Source of the DNA: Nocardiopsis sp. TSRI0078
Lineage (GTDB): Bacteria > Actinomycetota > Actinomycetes > Streptosporangiales > Streptosporangiaceae
Direction: 5' to 3'
DNA length: 64,000 nt
Assembly (NCBI RefSeq): GCF_001905145.1
Contig: NZ_LWLB01000005.1
Location: forward strand, 1 to 64,000
The position numbers and the translations under genes are program-made. Every line of letters starts with the position of its first letter. Within the stretch, counting starts at the first letter, position 1. Under the pieces are notes generated by a model. It was not told the origin of the DNA. It did no database searches and saw only the letters and a list, made by a program, of their open reading frames with translations. Shown here piece by piece: positions 52,817 through 60,417 of this stretch.

Positions 52817-53896
52817 CTAGTCCTCCTCGCGCGGTTCCGGTGTCGTACCCGTCCTCGCTCCGGCCCGGCGGACGTCGTCGCGTGCGTCGGCGACCGCCCG
52901 CTCAGCCGCCTCGGCGGCGTCCGCGGCGGCCTGGGCGGAGGAGGACTGGACGGGATCGGGTGCGCCGATCTGCGCCGGACCGCCCGGGGTCCCCCCGTCC
53001 TCCTTCTCCGTGGAGGGCTCCTCCTGGGAGGCGTTGCCGGAGAAGGCGTGCGAGACGTTCTTGACCGCCTCGGTGAGCTCACCCGGGATCACCCAGAAGG
53101 TGTTGCCCTCGCCCTGCGCGAGGCTCGGCAGGGTCTCCAGGTACTTGTAGGCGAGCAGCTTGGCGTCGGCGTTGTTGGTGTGCACGGCCTGGAACACGCG
53201 CTCGATCGCCTGGGCCTCACCGTCAGCGCGCAGGATCGCGGCCTGCTGGTCGCCCTGGGCCTCCAGGATGGCCTGCTGGCGGGCGCCCTCGGCCTTGAGG
53301 ATGCGGGCCTGGCGCTCACCCTCGGCGTGGAGGATGGCCGCGCGCTTGTCGCGGTCGGCCCGCATCTGCTTCTCCATCGCCTCCTTGATGGTGGGCGGCG
53401 GGTCGATGGCCTTGATCTCGACCCGGTTGATGCGGATCCCCCACTTGCCGGTGGTCTCGTCCAGGACGCCGCGCAGGCGGGTGTTGATCTCCTCGCGGGA
53501 GGTGAGCGTGCGCTCCAGGTCCATGGAGCCTATGACGTTGCGCAGCGTGGTGACGGTGAGCTGGTCGATGGCCTGGATGTAGTTGGCGACCTCGTAGGCC
53601 GCGGCCTTGGGCTGGGTGATCTGGTAGTAGAGGACGGTGTCTATGTTGACGACGAGGTTGTCCTCGGTGATCACCGGCTGCGGGCGCGAGGTGAAGACCT
53701 GCTCACGGAGGTCGAACTTGGTGTTGACCCGGTCGACGCCCGGGATGAGGAAGTTCAGGCCGGGGCCGAGGGTGCGCGTGTAGCGGCCGAAGCGTTCGAT
53801 GTTGTACGCCCTCGCCTGAGGGACGATACGGATCGCCGACAGGGCGACGGCGACGACTACGACCGCGAGGATGATGAGGGCGATGGTTGGTTCCAT
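52817..53896 (-). CDS. SPFH/band 7 (stomatin-like) membrane protein
   Basis: 359 residues: one N-terminal membrane hairpin segment (4-25), SPFH domain (RIVPQARAYNIERFGRYTRTLGPGLNFLIPGVDRV onward to about 190), a long heptad-rich coiled coil (KQMRADRDKRAAILHAEGERQ...) and an acidic disordered tail. It forms oligomeric membrane microdomain scaffolds and may control membrane proteases. Start taken as the ATG at 53896. The NfeD-like gene lies 37 bases upstream on the same strand, the usual partner. Confidence 0.93.
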   Translation of the reverse strand: MEPTIALIILAVVVVAVALSAIRIVPQARAYNIERFGRYTRTLGPGLNFLIPGVDRVNTKFDLREQVFTSRPQPVITEDNLVVNIDTVLYYQITQPKAAAYEVANYIQAIDQLTVTTLRNVIGSMDLERTLTSREEINTRLRGVLDETTGKWGIRINRVEIKAIDPPPTIKEAMEKQMRADRDKRAAILHAEGERQARILKAEGARQQAILEAQGDQQAAILRADGEAQAIERVFQAVHTNNADAKLLAYKYLETLPSLAQGEGNTFWVIPGELTEAVKNVSHAFSGNASQEEPSTEKEDGGTPGGPAQIGAPDPVQSSSAQAAADAAEAAERAVADARDDVRRAGARTGTTPEPREED

Positions 53897-53933
53897 GGTC
53901 TGCACCTGGCCTAGGTATGGGGATGTGGCTGGT

Positions 53934-54374
53934 TCAGGGCAGTGCTTCGCGCGGGTAGACCACGGCCGTCGCTCCGTCGATCTCCATGACGTCGACGCGC
54001 GTGCCCACCGGGATCACCAGGTCTTCGTCGATACAGCGTGCGGACCACTCCTCTCCGGAGAGCTTGATCCTTCCCCCCTCCCCGTCGACCTCCTGCAGGA
54101 CGACGGCGGAGCGACCGACGAGCGCCTCCGCGCCCGACCTGGCCTCGGAGCCGCCTCTCATCTGGCGCTGCATGATCGGACGTACGAGGTAGATCCCGGC
54201 CGCCGCACTGGCGGTGAAACCGATGATCTGTACGGCCACCGGCATTCCGATGGCTCCGAGGAGGGCGGCGACCAGCGCCGCGACGGCCAGAAGGCCGAGC
54301 ACGAAGGTGAGTGTGAGGGCCTCGGCGATTCCCAGGCCGATGGCGAGGATGAGCCAGACCAACCAGGCGCCCAT
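53934..54374 (-). CDS. NfeD-like membrane protein, partner of the SPFH protein
   Basis: 146 residues: three membrane helices (about 3-72) followed by the OB-fold NfeD domain (EALVGRSAVVLQEVDGEGGRIKLSGEEWSAR...GTRVDVMEIDGATAVV). In bacteria short NfeD proteins are encoded next to SPFH/stomatin proteins and act with them in membrane microdomains. The ATG at 54374 has GGGAGGG eleven bases upstream. Forms a two-gene operon with the downstream SPFH gene. Confidence 0.9.
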   Translation of the reverse strand: MGAWLVWLILAIGLGIAEALTLTFVLGLLAVAALVAALLGAIGMPVAVQIIGFTASAAAGIYLVRPIMQRQMRGGSEARSGAEALVGRSAVVLQEVDGEGGRIKLSGEEWSARCIDEDLVIPVGTRVDVMEIDGATAVVYPREALP

Positions 54375-54536
54375 GTTCGTGCGACCCTCCCGCTGCGTTC
54401 GGGTACTCCCTACGCTACCCACACGGGCCCGATGAAGCACGTGGTCCGTGTCAGTGTTCTCGGTCCGTGACGCACGGACGCGGCCCCCGGCGGTACCCGC
54501 TCAGGACCGCCGCGAACCGCGTCCGCTCCGCTCGTC

Positions 54537-57473
54537 CTACCGTCCGCCGGAGAACTGGTAGACGAGCTGGTAGGTGGGCCGGTTCTGCCAGGCGACCGGC
54601 CACATGTTGATACCGCCCACCGCCTGGTGGACCACCGTGTCGGCGCAGAGCTGGTCGCCCGCCGAACAGTGGTCGTCACCGGGATAGACCTCCCCCGGCG
54701 GGGTGTCGGCCGCCTGGGCGAGGGTGTCCAACAGAACCGTACGGCAAGTGTCCAGGTCGCCGCCACCGCAGTGGGCACCGCCCAGCGACCCGTCGACGTC
54801 CCGCCCGAGCACGGTGCGCAGGTCCTTGTCCACGTACGACCACCAGCCGTACTGGAACGCCGACCCCCGGTGGGGCTGGCCCTGGTTGACGCTGCCGGGT
54901 TCTCCTCCGCCGATGGCTCCCGACGGGGACTCGTCGGTCTGCACCGCCCGGGTGAGCTGGGTGTAGAGGTCCTCCCCCAGCTCCGGCTCGAACTGCGCCC
55001 GCACCAGCAGCGGCCACCAGGCGTCCATCGTGCGGATGGCGTTGGCGTAGGAGTAGTACCCCGCGTCGCGGAAGGGCTCCCGGCGCAGCGCGCCGGCCTC
55101 GTGCCAGAGCCGCAGCTCCTCCACGGCGGAGGCCAGCTCGGGGTCGTCCACCTCCTCGGTGCCGATGACCTCCAGCAGGAGCGGGAGGACCTCCTGGGCG
55201 CGCAGGTCGGCGGTACCGGCCTCCATCATCACCCGGGTGAGGCCGGCGGTGGTGAACTCGTGCCCCTCGGCGATCAGCGAGGACACACGGCCGTCGAGCA
55301 GGTCGCCGCGGTGCACCGATCCGGTCGCCCAGCCCGAGGTGTAGCCCCGGGCGGGCTTGTTGTTCCAGTTGACGATGTAGTCCGGGTTGACGGCCTGCGG
55401 ATGGTCCTCCGGGGGGTGGAGGTCGGCGCCGTTGGTGTCGGGGTCCCACCCGGACCAGCCCGCGCCGGAGTAGGCGTCGATGGGCAGGTTGGGGTTGGTC
55501 CCCTCGACGCGGACGGGGTTGTCGCCGGAGTTGACGAAGGCGATGTCCTCGTCGTCGACGTAGTGCCAGTTGAAGGCGTAGCCGATGTCCCCGGCCGCCT
55601 CCGTGAAGGCCTCCGCGGACGTGATCTCGCCGGGGTCGTTGAAGCGTTGGAACCCGATGATGGAGTCGACCTCGCGCATGTAGGTGGAGCGCAGCGTCGT
55701 GAACGCCACGGGCTCCTCGTCCACGGTCGCGAACGAGTGCACCAGGCCGAACTCCGAGCGCAGGGAGGTCAGCGTGTAGCCGCCCGCGGCGGTGCCGTCG
55801 GCGACCGTGGGCGACCACTCGTTGGTGACGCTCAGCTCCTCGAAGGGGACGCAGTCCCCGGAACTGTCCACGTAGGCGCGCGAGGCGGTGGTGGGCGCGG
55901 AGCCGTCGGTCTCGCACAGCTCGACCGCGAAGGTGTCGGTGACGTCCTGGCCCGCCGACGTGGCGCTCCAGGCGTAGTCGACGCCGCGGCCCATCTGGAC
56001 GTAGAAGCTCACGCCCGCGAAGGAGGCGCCGCGCGCGCTGATACCCGGGCCCTGGAGCTCCTGGAGCATGAGCAGCTGCGGGGAGAAGTAGCCGGTCTGG
56101 GGGCCCATCACGGCGACGGGGTTGCCGCTCTCGGTGTGCTCGCCCGAGACCAGGAGGGCGTTGGACATGCCGCGGGGGTCCATGAAGCCCTCGGGCAGGA
56201 CGCCGTCGTCGAACACGCCCTCGGCCGCGGACAGGTCGCCCTCCTCGGTCATCCGCTCCAGTTCCCTCTGCTGCTCGCGGGACAGGTCCTCCACGGCGGG
56301 GGCCTCGGCGCCCTCCTCGGGTTCCTCCACGGTGCCCGCCAGCGGCGCGGGGGCCTCGGCGGTCCCGTCGCTGAGCGCGGAGCCGTGCTCTCCGTGGACG
56401 ATGTCGTAGGGCTCGACGGACCCGGGGTCGGGCAGGGCCTCGCCGACCGGGTCGTCGGGGGTGCCGCTGTAGGGGAACTCGCCCCCGACGCTGACCAGGG
56501 CCTCGGGGTCGTTCTCCATCCGCCAGGCGCTGTGGAGCTCGGCGCCCCTCTCGGCACCGTAGCGGTCCTGGAAGTTGGCGAGCACGATGGCGGACTGGAC
56601 CTCGCCGCCGCCACCGCCGCCGAAGATGCCGCCGACCATGGAGGCGATGCCGACCACGTCGGTGGCGGTGAAGGGCTCGATCTGCCCGGCGTTGGTGATG
56701 GAGTCCTTGTGCCCGGTCAGGACGTACTCGCCGGGGTAGTAGCGCCCCTTGTCGGCCTGCTCGATGTAGGTGTTGACGCCCTGCAGGTAGGCGTCGACGT
56801 CGGCGAGGGCCTGTTCGCCGCGTTCGCCACTGGCGGCGACGCGGTCGATCTGCGCCTGCTTGTCCTCCTCGGTGTAGGGGGCGTTGCGCCACAGGTCCTG
56901 CTCCAGGCTCCGGTTGCCCCCGGCGCCTCCGGCGAAGGAGGTGAGCTCGCCGCGGCCGACCCGGCGCAGCACGTCCATGAGGAAGAGGCGGTCCTCGGCG
57001 GCGGCGTATCCGGCGCCGAACATGGTGCCCTCGCGTGTGGTGCCCCGGATGTGCGGGATGCCGTGACCGGCGTCGCGGGTGATGGTGACGTCCTCGCGCG
57101 GCTGGTACTCGCGGCCCACGTCGCCGGGGTCGACGCCGAAGCCCGCGTCGAGGAAGAAGTCGTCCAGGCCCTCCTCGGTGAGGCCGTCGTAGTGGTGGAC
57201 GAGGTTGTCGTACATGTCCAGCTGACTGGAGGAGTGCCGGGGCCGGGTGCCGAAGACCTGGTGTCCGAGGATCTCGACGAGGGTGGCGCTGCCGTTCTGG
57301 CCGGGGGGAAGGATGTCGTGGCATCCGTTGGGGGCGCAGTAGTCGGCGAGGGGCTCGGGGGCGGGTTCGGCGAGGGCCGGGGAGGCGGGGAGGGCGCTGA
57401 CGGTGGCCGCGGTCACCGCCAGCGCGGCACCCGTGGCGCCTGTGCGTAGCCGTCGTGCGAGGGAGGGAAGCAA
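54537..57473 (-). CDS. Secreted penicillin acylase family protein (Ntn hydrolase)
   Basis: 978 residues. Signal peptide in the first 35 residues (RRLRTGATGAALAV...ASPALAEP). The alpha-chain part carries DVTITRDAGHGIPHIRGTT and EDRLFLMDVLRRVGRGEL. The likely N-terminal nucleophile is Ser437 in RGMSNALLVSG, with MGPQTGYFSPQLLMLQEL after it; the residue before the Ser is Met rather than the usual Gly, so autoprocessing may differ. Relatives hydrolyse beta-lactam or acyl-homoserine lactone amides outside the cell. The TTG at 57473 with GGTGG nine bases upstream is the best start. Confidence 0.9.
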   Translation of the reverse strand: MLPSLARRLRTGATGAALAVTAATVSALPASPALAEPAPEPLADYCAPNGCHDILPPGQNGSATLVEILGHQVFGTRPRHSSSQLDMYDNLVHHYDGLTEEGLDDFFLDAGFGVDPGDVGREYQPREDVTITRDAGHGIPHIRGTTREGTMFGAGYAAAEDRLFLMDVLRRVGRGELTSFAGGAGGNRSLEQDLWRNAPYTEEDKQAQIDRVAASGERGEQALADVDAYLQGVNTYIEQADKGRYYPGEYVLTGHKDSITNAGQIEPFTATDVVGIASMVGGIFGGGGGGEVQSAIVLANFQDRYGAERGAELHSAWRMENDPEALVSVGGEFPYSGTPDDPVGEALPDPGSVEPYDIVHGEHGSALSDGTAEAPAPLAGTVEEPEEGAEAPAVEDLSREQQRELERMTEEGDLSAAEGVFDDGVLPEGFMDPRGMSNALLVSGEHTESGNPVAVMGPQTGYFSPQLLMLQELQGPGISARGASFAGVSFYVQMGRGVDYAWSATSAGQDVTDTFAVELCETDGSAPTTASRAYVDSSGDCVPFEELSVTNEWSPTVADGTAAGGYTLTSLRSEFGLVHSFATVDEEPVAFTTLRSTYMREVDSIIGFQRFNDPGEITSAEAFTEAAGDIGYAFNWHYVDDEDIAFVNSGDNPVRVEGTNPNLPIDAYSGAGWSGWDPDTNGADLHPPEDHPQAVNPDYIVNWNNKPARGYTSGWATGSVHRGDLLDGRVSSLIAEGHEFTTAGLTRVMMEAGTADLRAQEVLPLLLEVIGTEEVDDPELASAVEELRLWHEAGALRREPFRDAGYYSYANAIRTMDAWWPLLVRAQFEPELGEDLYTQLTRAVQTDESPSGAIGGGEPGSVNQGQPHRGSAFQYGWWSYVDKDLRTVLGRDVDGSLGGAHCGGGDLDTCRTVLLDTLAQAADTPPGEVYPGDDHCSAGDQLCADTVVHQAVGGINMWPVAWQNRPTYQLVYQFSGGR

Positions 57474-57940
57474 GAGCTGTCACCACCTGGGGGTGCGGGC
57501 GATGGATCAGCGGCATGCTACGCACGAGTAGGGAAATCGCGAAAGAGTTTCATGTTTTGGGCGCTGAGCGGGTTCGCGGCACCGAAACTGACGGGTTTGG
57601 AGTGACCCACGCCACACGCAGCCCGGATTCCGGAACACGCCCGGCGAGGAGGCCGACACGGGGAGCCCCGAAGTGGCCACATCCGGCCACGGCCTCCTCC
57701 TCTTTCGCCGGCCGGGGCGGGAGGTGGGCCGGGCCGGACAGGAAGGTGGGCCGGGCCGGGATGGACCGGGAGACGGGACAGGACGGACCGGGAGAGGGAG
57801 CAGGGCGAACCGGACCTGGACGGACCGGGCGACGGAAGAGACCGGACCGCACAACGGAACGGGGCCGGCGCCGGCCCCGGGGCGAGGGGAACTTCGCCGC
57901 ACCGGTCCTGGGGCGTACGGGGCTTTGACACGATCGCGGC
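57474..57940. other. Intergenic region with low-complexity GGACCGG-type sequence
   Basis: 467 bases upstream of the acylase gene. Between about 57708 and 57850 short GGGCCGGGCCGG, GACGGACCGGG and GGACAGGA-like words recur irregularly. A perfect 18-base palindrome follows at 57861-57878. No gene is recognised. Confidence 0.5.
57861..57878. terminator. GC palindrome, possible terminator
   Basis: GGGGCCGGCGCCGGCCCC, a perfect 18-base palindrome at the end of the low-complexity stretch, about 60 bases before the small plus-strand frame at 57941. Confidence 0.35.
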
Positions 57941-58045
57941 ATGAACCAGTACCCGGCCCCGGGCCCGGGCGAACCGTGGCACCAGCCCAGCGCAGGGACC
58001 CCGGCTGGGGCCTTCCCCCCGAGCCGCACCAGGGCGGTGCGATGA
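57941..58045 (+). CDS. 34-codon frame overlapping the next gene, possibly its displaced N-terminus
   Basis: ATG at 57941 opens MNQYPAPGPGEPWHQPSAG..., a Pro/Gln/Gly-rich start like those of actinobacterial membrane proteins with polar N-termini, but ends in a TGA that overlaps the next ATG (ATGA). In the other frame the sequence DPGWGLPPEPHQGGAMKPYG continues the same composition. A one-base indel near 58000 would join them. It may be a frameshifted N-terminus, a sequencing error or a real coupled microprotein. Confidence 0.35.
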   Translation: MNQYPAPGPGEPWHQPSAGTPAGAFPPSRTRAVR

Positions 58046-58452
58046 AGCCCTACGGCGCCGCCACCGGCGGCTACCAGCCCGCGGTGCCCCAGCCACCGGC
58101 CGACGGTGACGTCCCCTTCGGCACCATCGGTGAGACCGCGTTCTCCCAGCACACCGTGATCACTCCCGTCGGGCGCTTCCCCGTCAGGGGGACGGTGTGG
58201 ACGGTGAACGACATGAGCCGCACCGACCGGTCCACCCCCACCTGGGCCGCCATCGTGGCGATCCTGGTCTTCTGGTGGACCTGCCTGCTGGGACTGCTCT
58301 TCCTGCTCGTCAAGGAGGAGAAGACCACCGGGCACGTGCAGGTCACCGTCCAGGGGCACGACAGGCACTACGCCACGTCGATCATGGTGACCCACCCGGC
58401 CATGGTGGGCCAGATCCACCAGCAGGTGAACTACGTGCGCAACCTGGCCTGA
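58042..58452 (+). CDS. Hypothetical single-pass membrane protein
   Basis: 136 residues from ATG 58042: a Pro/Gln-rich N-terminus, the segment TPVGRFPVRGTVWTVNDMSRTDRSTPTWAAIVAIL, one or two membrane helices (VAILVFWWTCLLGLLFLLV, about 73-92) and a polar C-terminus ending MVGQIHQQVNYVRNLA. I have seen similar short actinobacterial membrane proteins but cannot name a function. The true N-terminus may lie in the overlapping frame upstream, as the ATG here has only a weak GGGCGG site. Confidence 0.7.
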   Translation: MKPYGAATGGYQPAVPQPPADGDVPFGTIGETAFSQHTVITPVGRFPVRGTVWTVNDMSRTDRSTPTWAAIVAILVFWWTCLLGLLFLLVKEEKTTGHVQVTVQGHDRHYATSIMVTHPAMVGQIHQQVNYVRNLA

Positions 58453-58529
58453 GCCGCGCCCCGCCGCGGAGTTCGTGTCCGCGGTCGGCGCCCTGTCCGC
58501 GTCCGGGTGGTTCCGGCCACCGAGAGGCG

Positions 58530-59417
58530 CTACCGGGCCGCCGCCGCGGCCACGGCCAGGGCTCCCAGGTGGACCGCCCGCGCGAGGCGCACGGCACGGC
58601 GGATGTCGGACGTTCGCACCCCGGGCCCGCTCCCCATCGTGGGTCGTCGGTCCTCGTGCCCCCGGTAGACGTTGGCGCCGCCCAGGGTCCTGCCGAGCGC
58701 GCCCGCGAACGCGGCCTCGCACTGCCCGGCGTTCGGACTGGGGTGCCTGTCGCCGTCGCGCCGCCACACCCTCCACGCCTCGCGGACGTCGCCGCCCACC
58801 ACCGGCGCGGCCAGCACGGTCAGGAGCGCGGTCAGCCGCGCCGGCCCCCATCCGGCGACGTCGTCCAACCGCGCCGAGGCCGCGCCGAACCGCTCATAGC
58901 GCTCGTCGCGGTGGCCGACCATGGCGTCGAGGGTGTTGACCGCGCGGAAACCCGCCATCCCGGACACCCCGCCCAGGGCCCCCCAGACCAGGGGGCCGAC
59001 CACCGCGTCGGAGGTGTTCTCGGCGACCGACTCGACCACCGCGCGGGCGATCCCTGACTCGTCGAGCCGCGAGGGGTCCCTGCCGCACAGGTTCGGCAGG
59101 AGCTCGCGCGCCCGCTCCAGGTCCGCCTCCTCCAGCGCCGCGGCGATCCGCTCGGCCTCACGGCACAGCATGTCGCCGCCGAGCACGGCCCAGGCCGTGA
59201 CCGCCGTCGCCGCGCCGCTCCGGAACAGGGAGCCGGCGCCCGCCACGGGAAGCACGGCGCCGGCCGCGAACAGGGCTCCGCGCGCCCTGGAGTCCCCGTA
59301 GACGAGGCTCTCCCACCACCCCACGGCGCGTCCGTACAGGGCCACGGGGTGCCCCCTACGCGGGTCGGGCACCGCCCTGTCGAGCAGGAAACCCGCCACC
59401 AGTCCCAGAGATCGCAC
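58530..59417 (-). CDS. cobD: Adenosylcobinamide-phosphate synthase CobD/CbiB
   Basis: 295-residue membrane enzyme that attaches the aminopropanol arm to cobyric acid in B12 synthesis. Family motifs are clear: DPRRGHPVALYGRAV, GRDPSRLDESGIARAVVESVAENTSDAVVGPLVWGAL (written in part), NTLDAMVGHRDERYERFG and SPNAGQCEAAFAGAL. Hydrophobic helices occur throughout. The GTG start follows TAACGT by six bases with no ribosome site, suggesting a leaderless mRNA. It is unlinked to the cobT and SUMT genes 13-16 kb away. Confidence 0.93.
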   Translation of the reverse strand: MRSLGLVAGFLLDRAVPDPRRGHPVALYGRAVGWWESLVYGDSRARGALFAAGAVLPVAGAGSLFRSGAATAVTAWAVLGGDMLCREAERIAAALEEADLERARELLPNLCGRDPSRLDESGIARAVVESVAENTSDAVVGPLVWGALGGVSGMAGFRAVNTLDAMVGHRDERYERFGAASARLDDVAGWGPARLTALLTVLAAPVVGGDVREAWRVWRRDGDRHPSPNAGQCEAAFAGALGRTLGGANVYRGHEDRRPTMGSGPGVRTSDIRRAVRLARAVHLGALAVAAAAAR

Positions 59418-59423
59418 GCGCCC

Positions 59424-59429
59424 ACGTTA
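59424..59429 (-). promoter_or_regulatory. -10 element for a leaderless cobD transcript
   Basis: TAACGT on the minus strand six bases before the cobD GTG. Confidence 0.4.
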
Positions 59430-59467
59430 GCCGCACGGGCGAACTCCCACCTCAACGCATCATGCTT

Positions 59468-59513
59468 GTTACTGTGCGTATCTATCTTGATGCAAAAAGT
59501 AACAGACAGTAAC
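59468..59513. promoter_or_regulatory. Cluster of GTTACT half-sites
   Basis: GTTACTGT (59468-59475) is mirrored by ACAGTAAC (59506-59513), with a further AGTAAC at 59498-59503. Three half-sites in an AT-rich 46-base stretch look like a multi-site operator; it lies just before the ribosome site of the 18-codon frame at 59530. Confidence 0.45.
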
Positions 59514-59529
59514 CATCGGGAGGTGCCGA

Positions 59530-59586
59530 ATGCTGTCCGCGGCGGTCGCCCTAATGGTCTTCACAGGTCAGTGGTGGATGTTCTAA
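59530..59586 (+). CDS. Candidate 18-aa hydrophobic peptide
   Basis: GGGAGGTG six bases before an ATG, encoding MLSAAVALMVFTGQWWMF, then TAA. The peptide is a single short hydrophobic stretch; the strong ribosome site and the operator-like repeats upstream make it worth noting, but it is too short to be sure. Confidence 0.3.
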   Translation: MLSAAVALMVFTGQWWMF

Positions 59587-59943
59587 CCTCCGTGGCCGCC
59601 CGAGCCGCCGGGACTTCGCGAAACGCCAGCGGCACAGCACCGCACCAGGAGTTAATCACCGGTAACGTGGTGCGGGAGGACCATAGCGACCGATTTGGTG
59701 GAGCGCGCGTGGTAACGAGAAGCAACTACGAATCACCGTAGTTGATGAGGCTTTGCCCTCCTGTGGGCGACATCGGGCCAATACTCTAGAATGTCTGCCC
59801 GGGACGCCACATGCGCCACGACACGGGGCTTCCCGACCGCAGGCGCAGCCCCCGGCACCACGCCCCACCCCGGCACGCAGCACCCCCAGGACCAGGGGTA
59901 ACGGCGCGGTCACGCCTCGCCATGGCGGGCGACAATTGAATCG

Positions 59944-60019
59944 AGCACCCGTAGCTCAGTGGATAGAGCACCGGACTTCTAATCCGATGGCCGCAGGTTC
60001 GAATCCTGCCGGGTGCGCC
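59944..60019 (+). tRNA. tRNA-Arg (anticodon UCU)
   Basis: Cloverleaf with acceptor GCACCCG/CGGGTGC, D arm GCTC/GAGC, anticodon stem CCGGA/TCCGA with loop CTTCTAA (anticodon TCT) and T arm GCAGG-TTCGAAT-CCTGC. Discriminator G and CCA are encoded. 76 bases. The region downstream has an accessory character, so this tRNA may be an integration site. Confidence 0.96.
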
Positions 60020-60417
60020 ACAAAACCCCAGTTCAGACGGGGTGCGCGAGTCGAACAGACGAGGCGCCGGGTCTGGATCGGGGCCTGAAATGCTCCATGT
60101 GTGCTCCCCAGTGCAAGGTCCAGTACAGGTGGAGAGCCAGCTCGCGGAGCATTTCGCCGTTCCGTGACCCTGGCGACGGCACCCGGGGCGCCCCCATGGC
60201 CGCCCATCAGCGCCCCACAGCCGCCCCGACACCCCCGTATGGGGCCCACACCGGGGCCAGGCATGCCCCGTCGCCCCATCGGCCGTATACGACTGATTTA
60301 GCCAAAATCCCCTACGTCACAGAGCATGACGCGCCACAATCGGTGACATGATCAAGACAAGGTGGATTTGGACAGGAGAGCGATACCGATTCCCCATCAC
60401 CTCCGCAAATGCGCCAC
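60020..60417. other. Non-coding region after tRNA-Arg
   Basis: 398 bases between tRNA-Arg and the stop of the STAND gene. A perfect 10-bp inverted repeat is present (listed separately). No repeat of the tRNA 3' end or integrase gene is seen. Confidence 0.5.
60087..60155. repeat. 10-bp inverted repeat downstream of tRNA-Arg
   Basis: GAAATGCTCC (60087-60096) and GGAGCATTTC (60146-60155) are exact inverse complements, 49 bases apart. It could be a folded RNA or the terminal repeats of a very small element; nothing else supports either. Confidence 0.4.

Larger units (their letters stand above)
59418..59943. other. AT-richer region before tRNA-Arg
   Basis: 526 bases between cobD and tRNA-Arg. 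It contains the GTTACT half-site cluster and an 18-codon frame (listed separately) and otherwise no recognisable gene. Base composition drops relative to the rest of the window, marking the edge of the terminal accessory region. Confidence 0.5.

Noticed and set aside
59944..60019. att duplication of the tRNA-Arg 3' end
   Set aside because: No second copy of the tRNA 3' sequence was seen between 60020 and 64000; it could lie outside the window.
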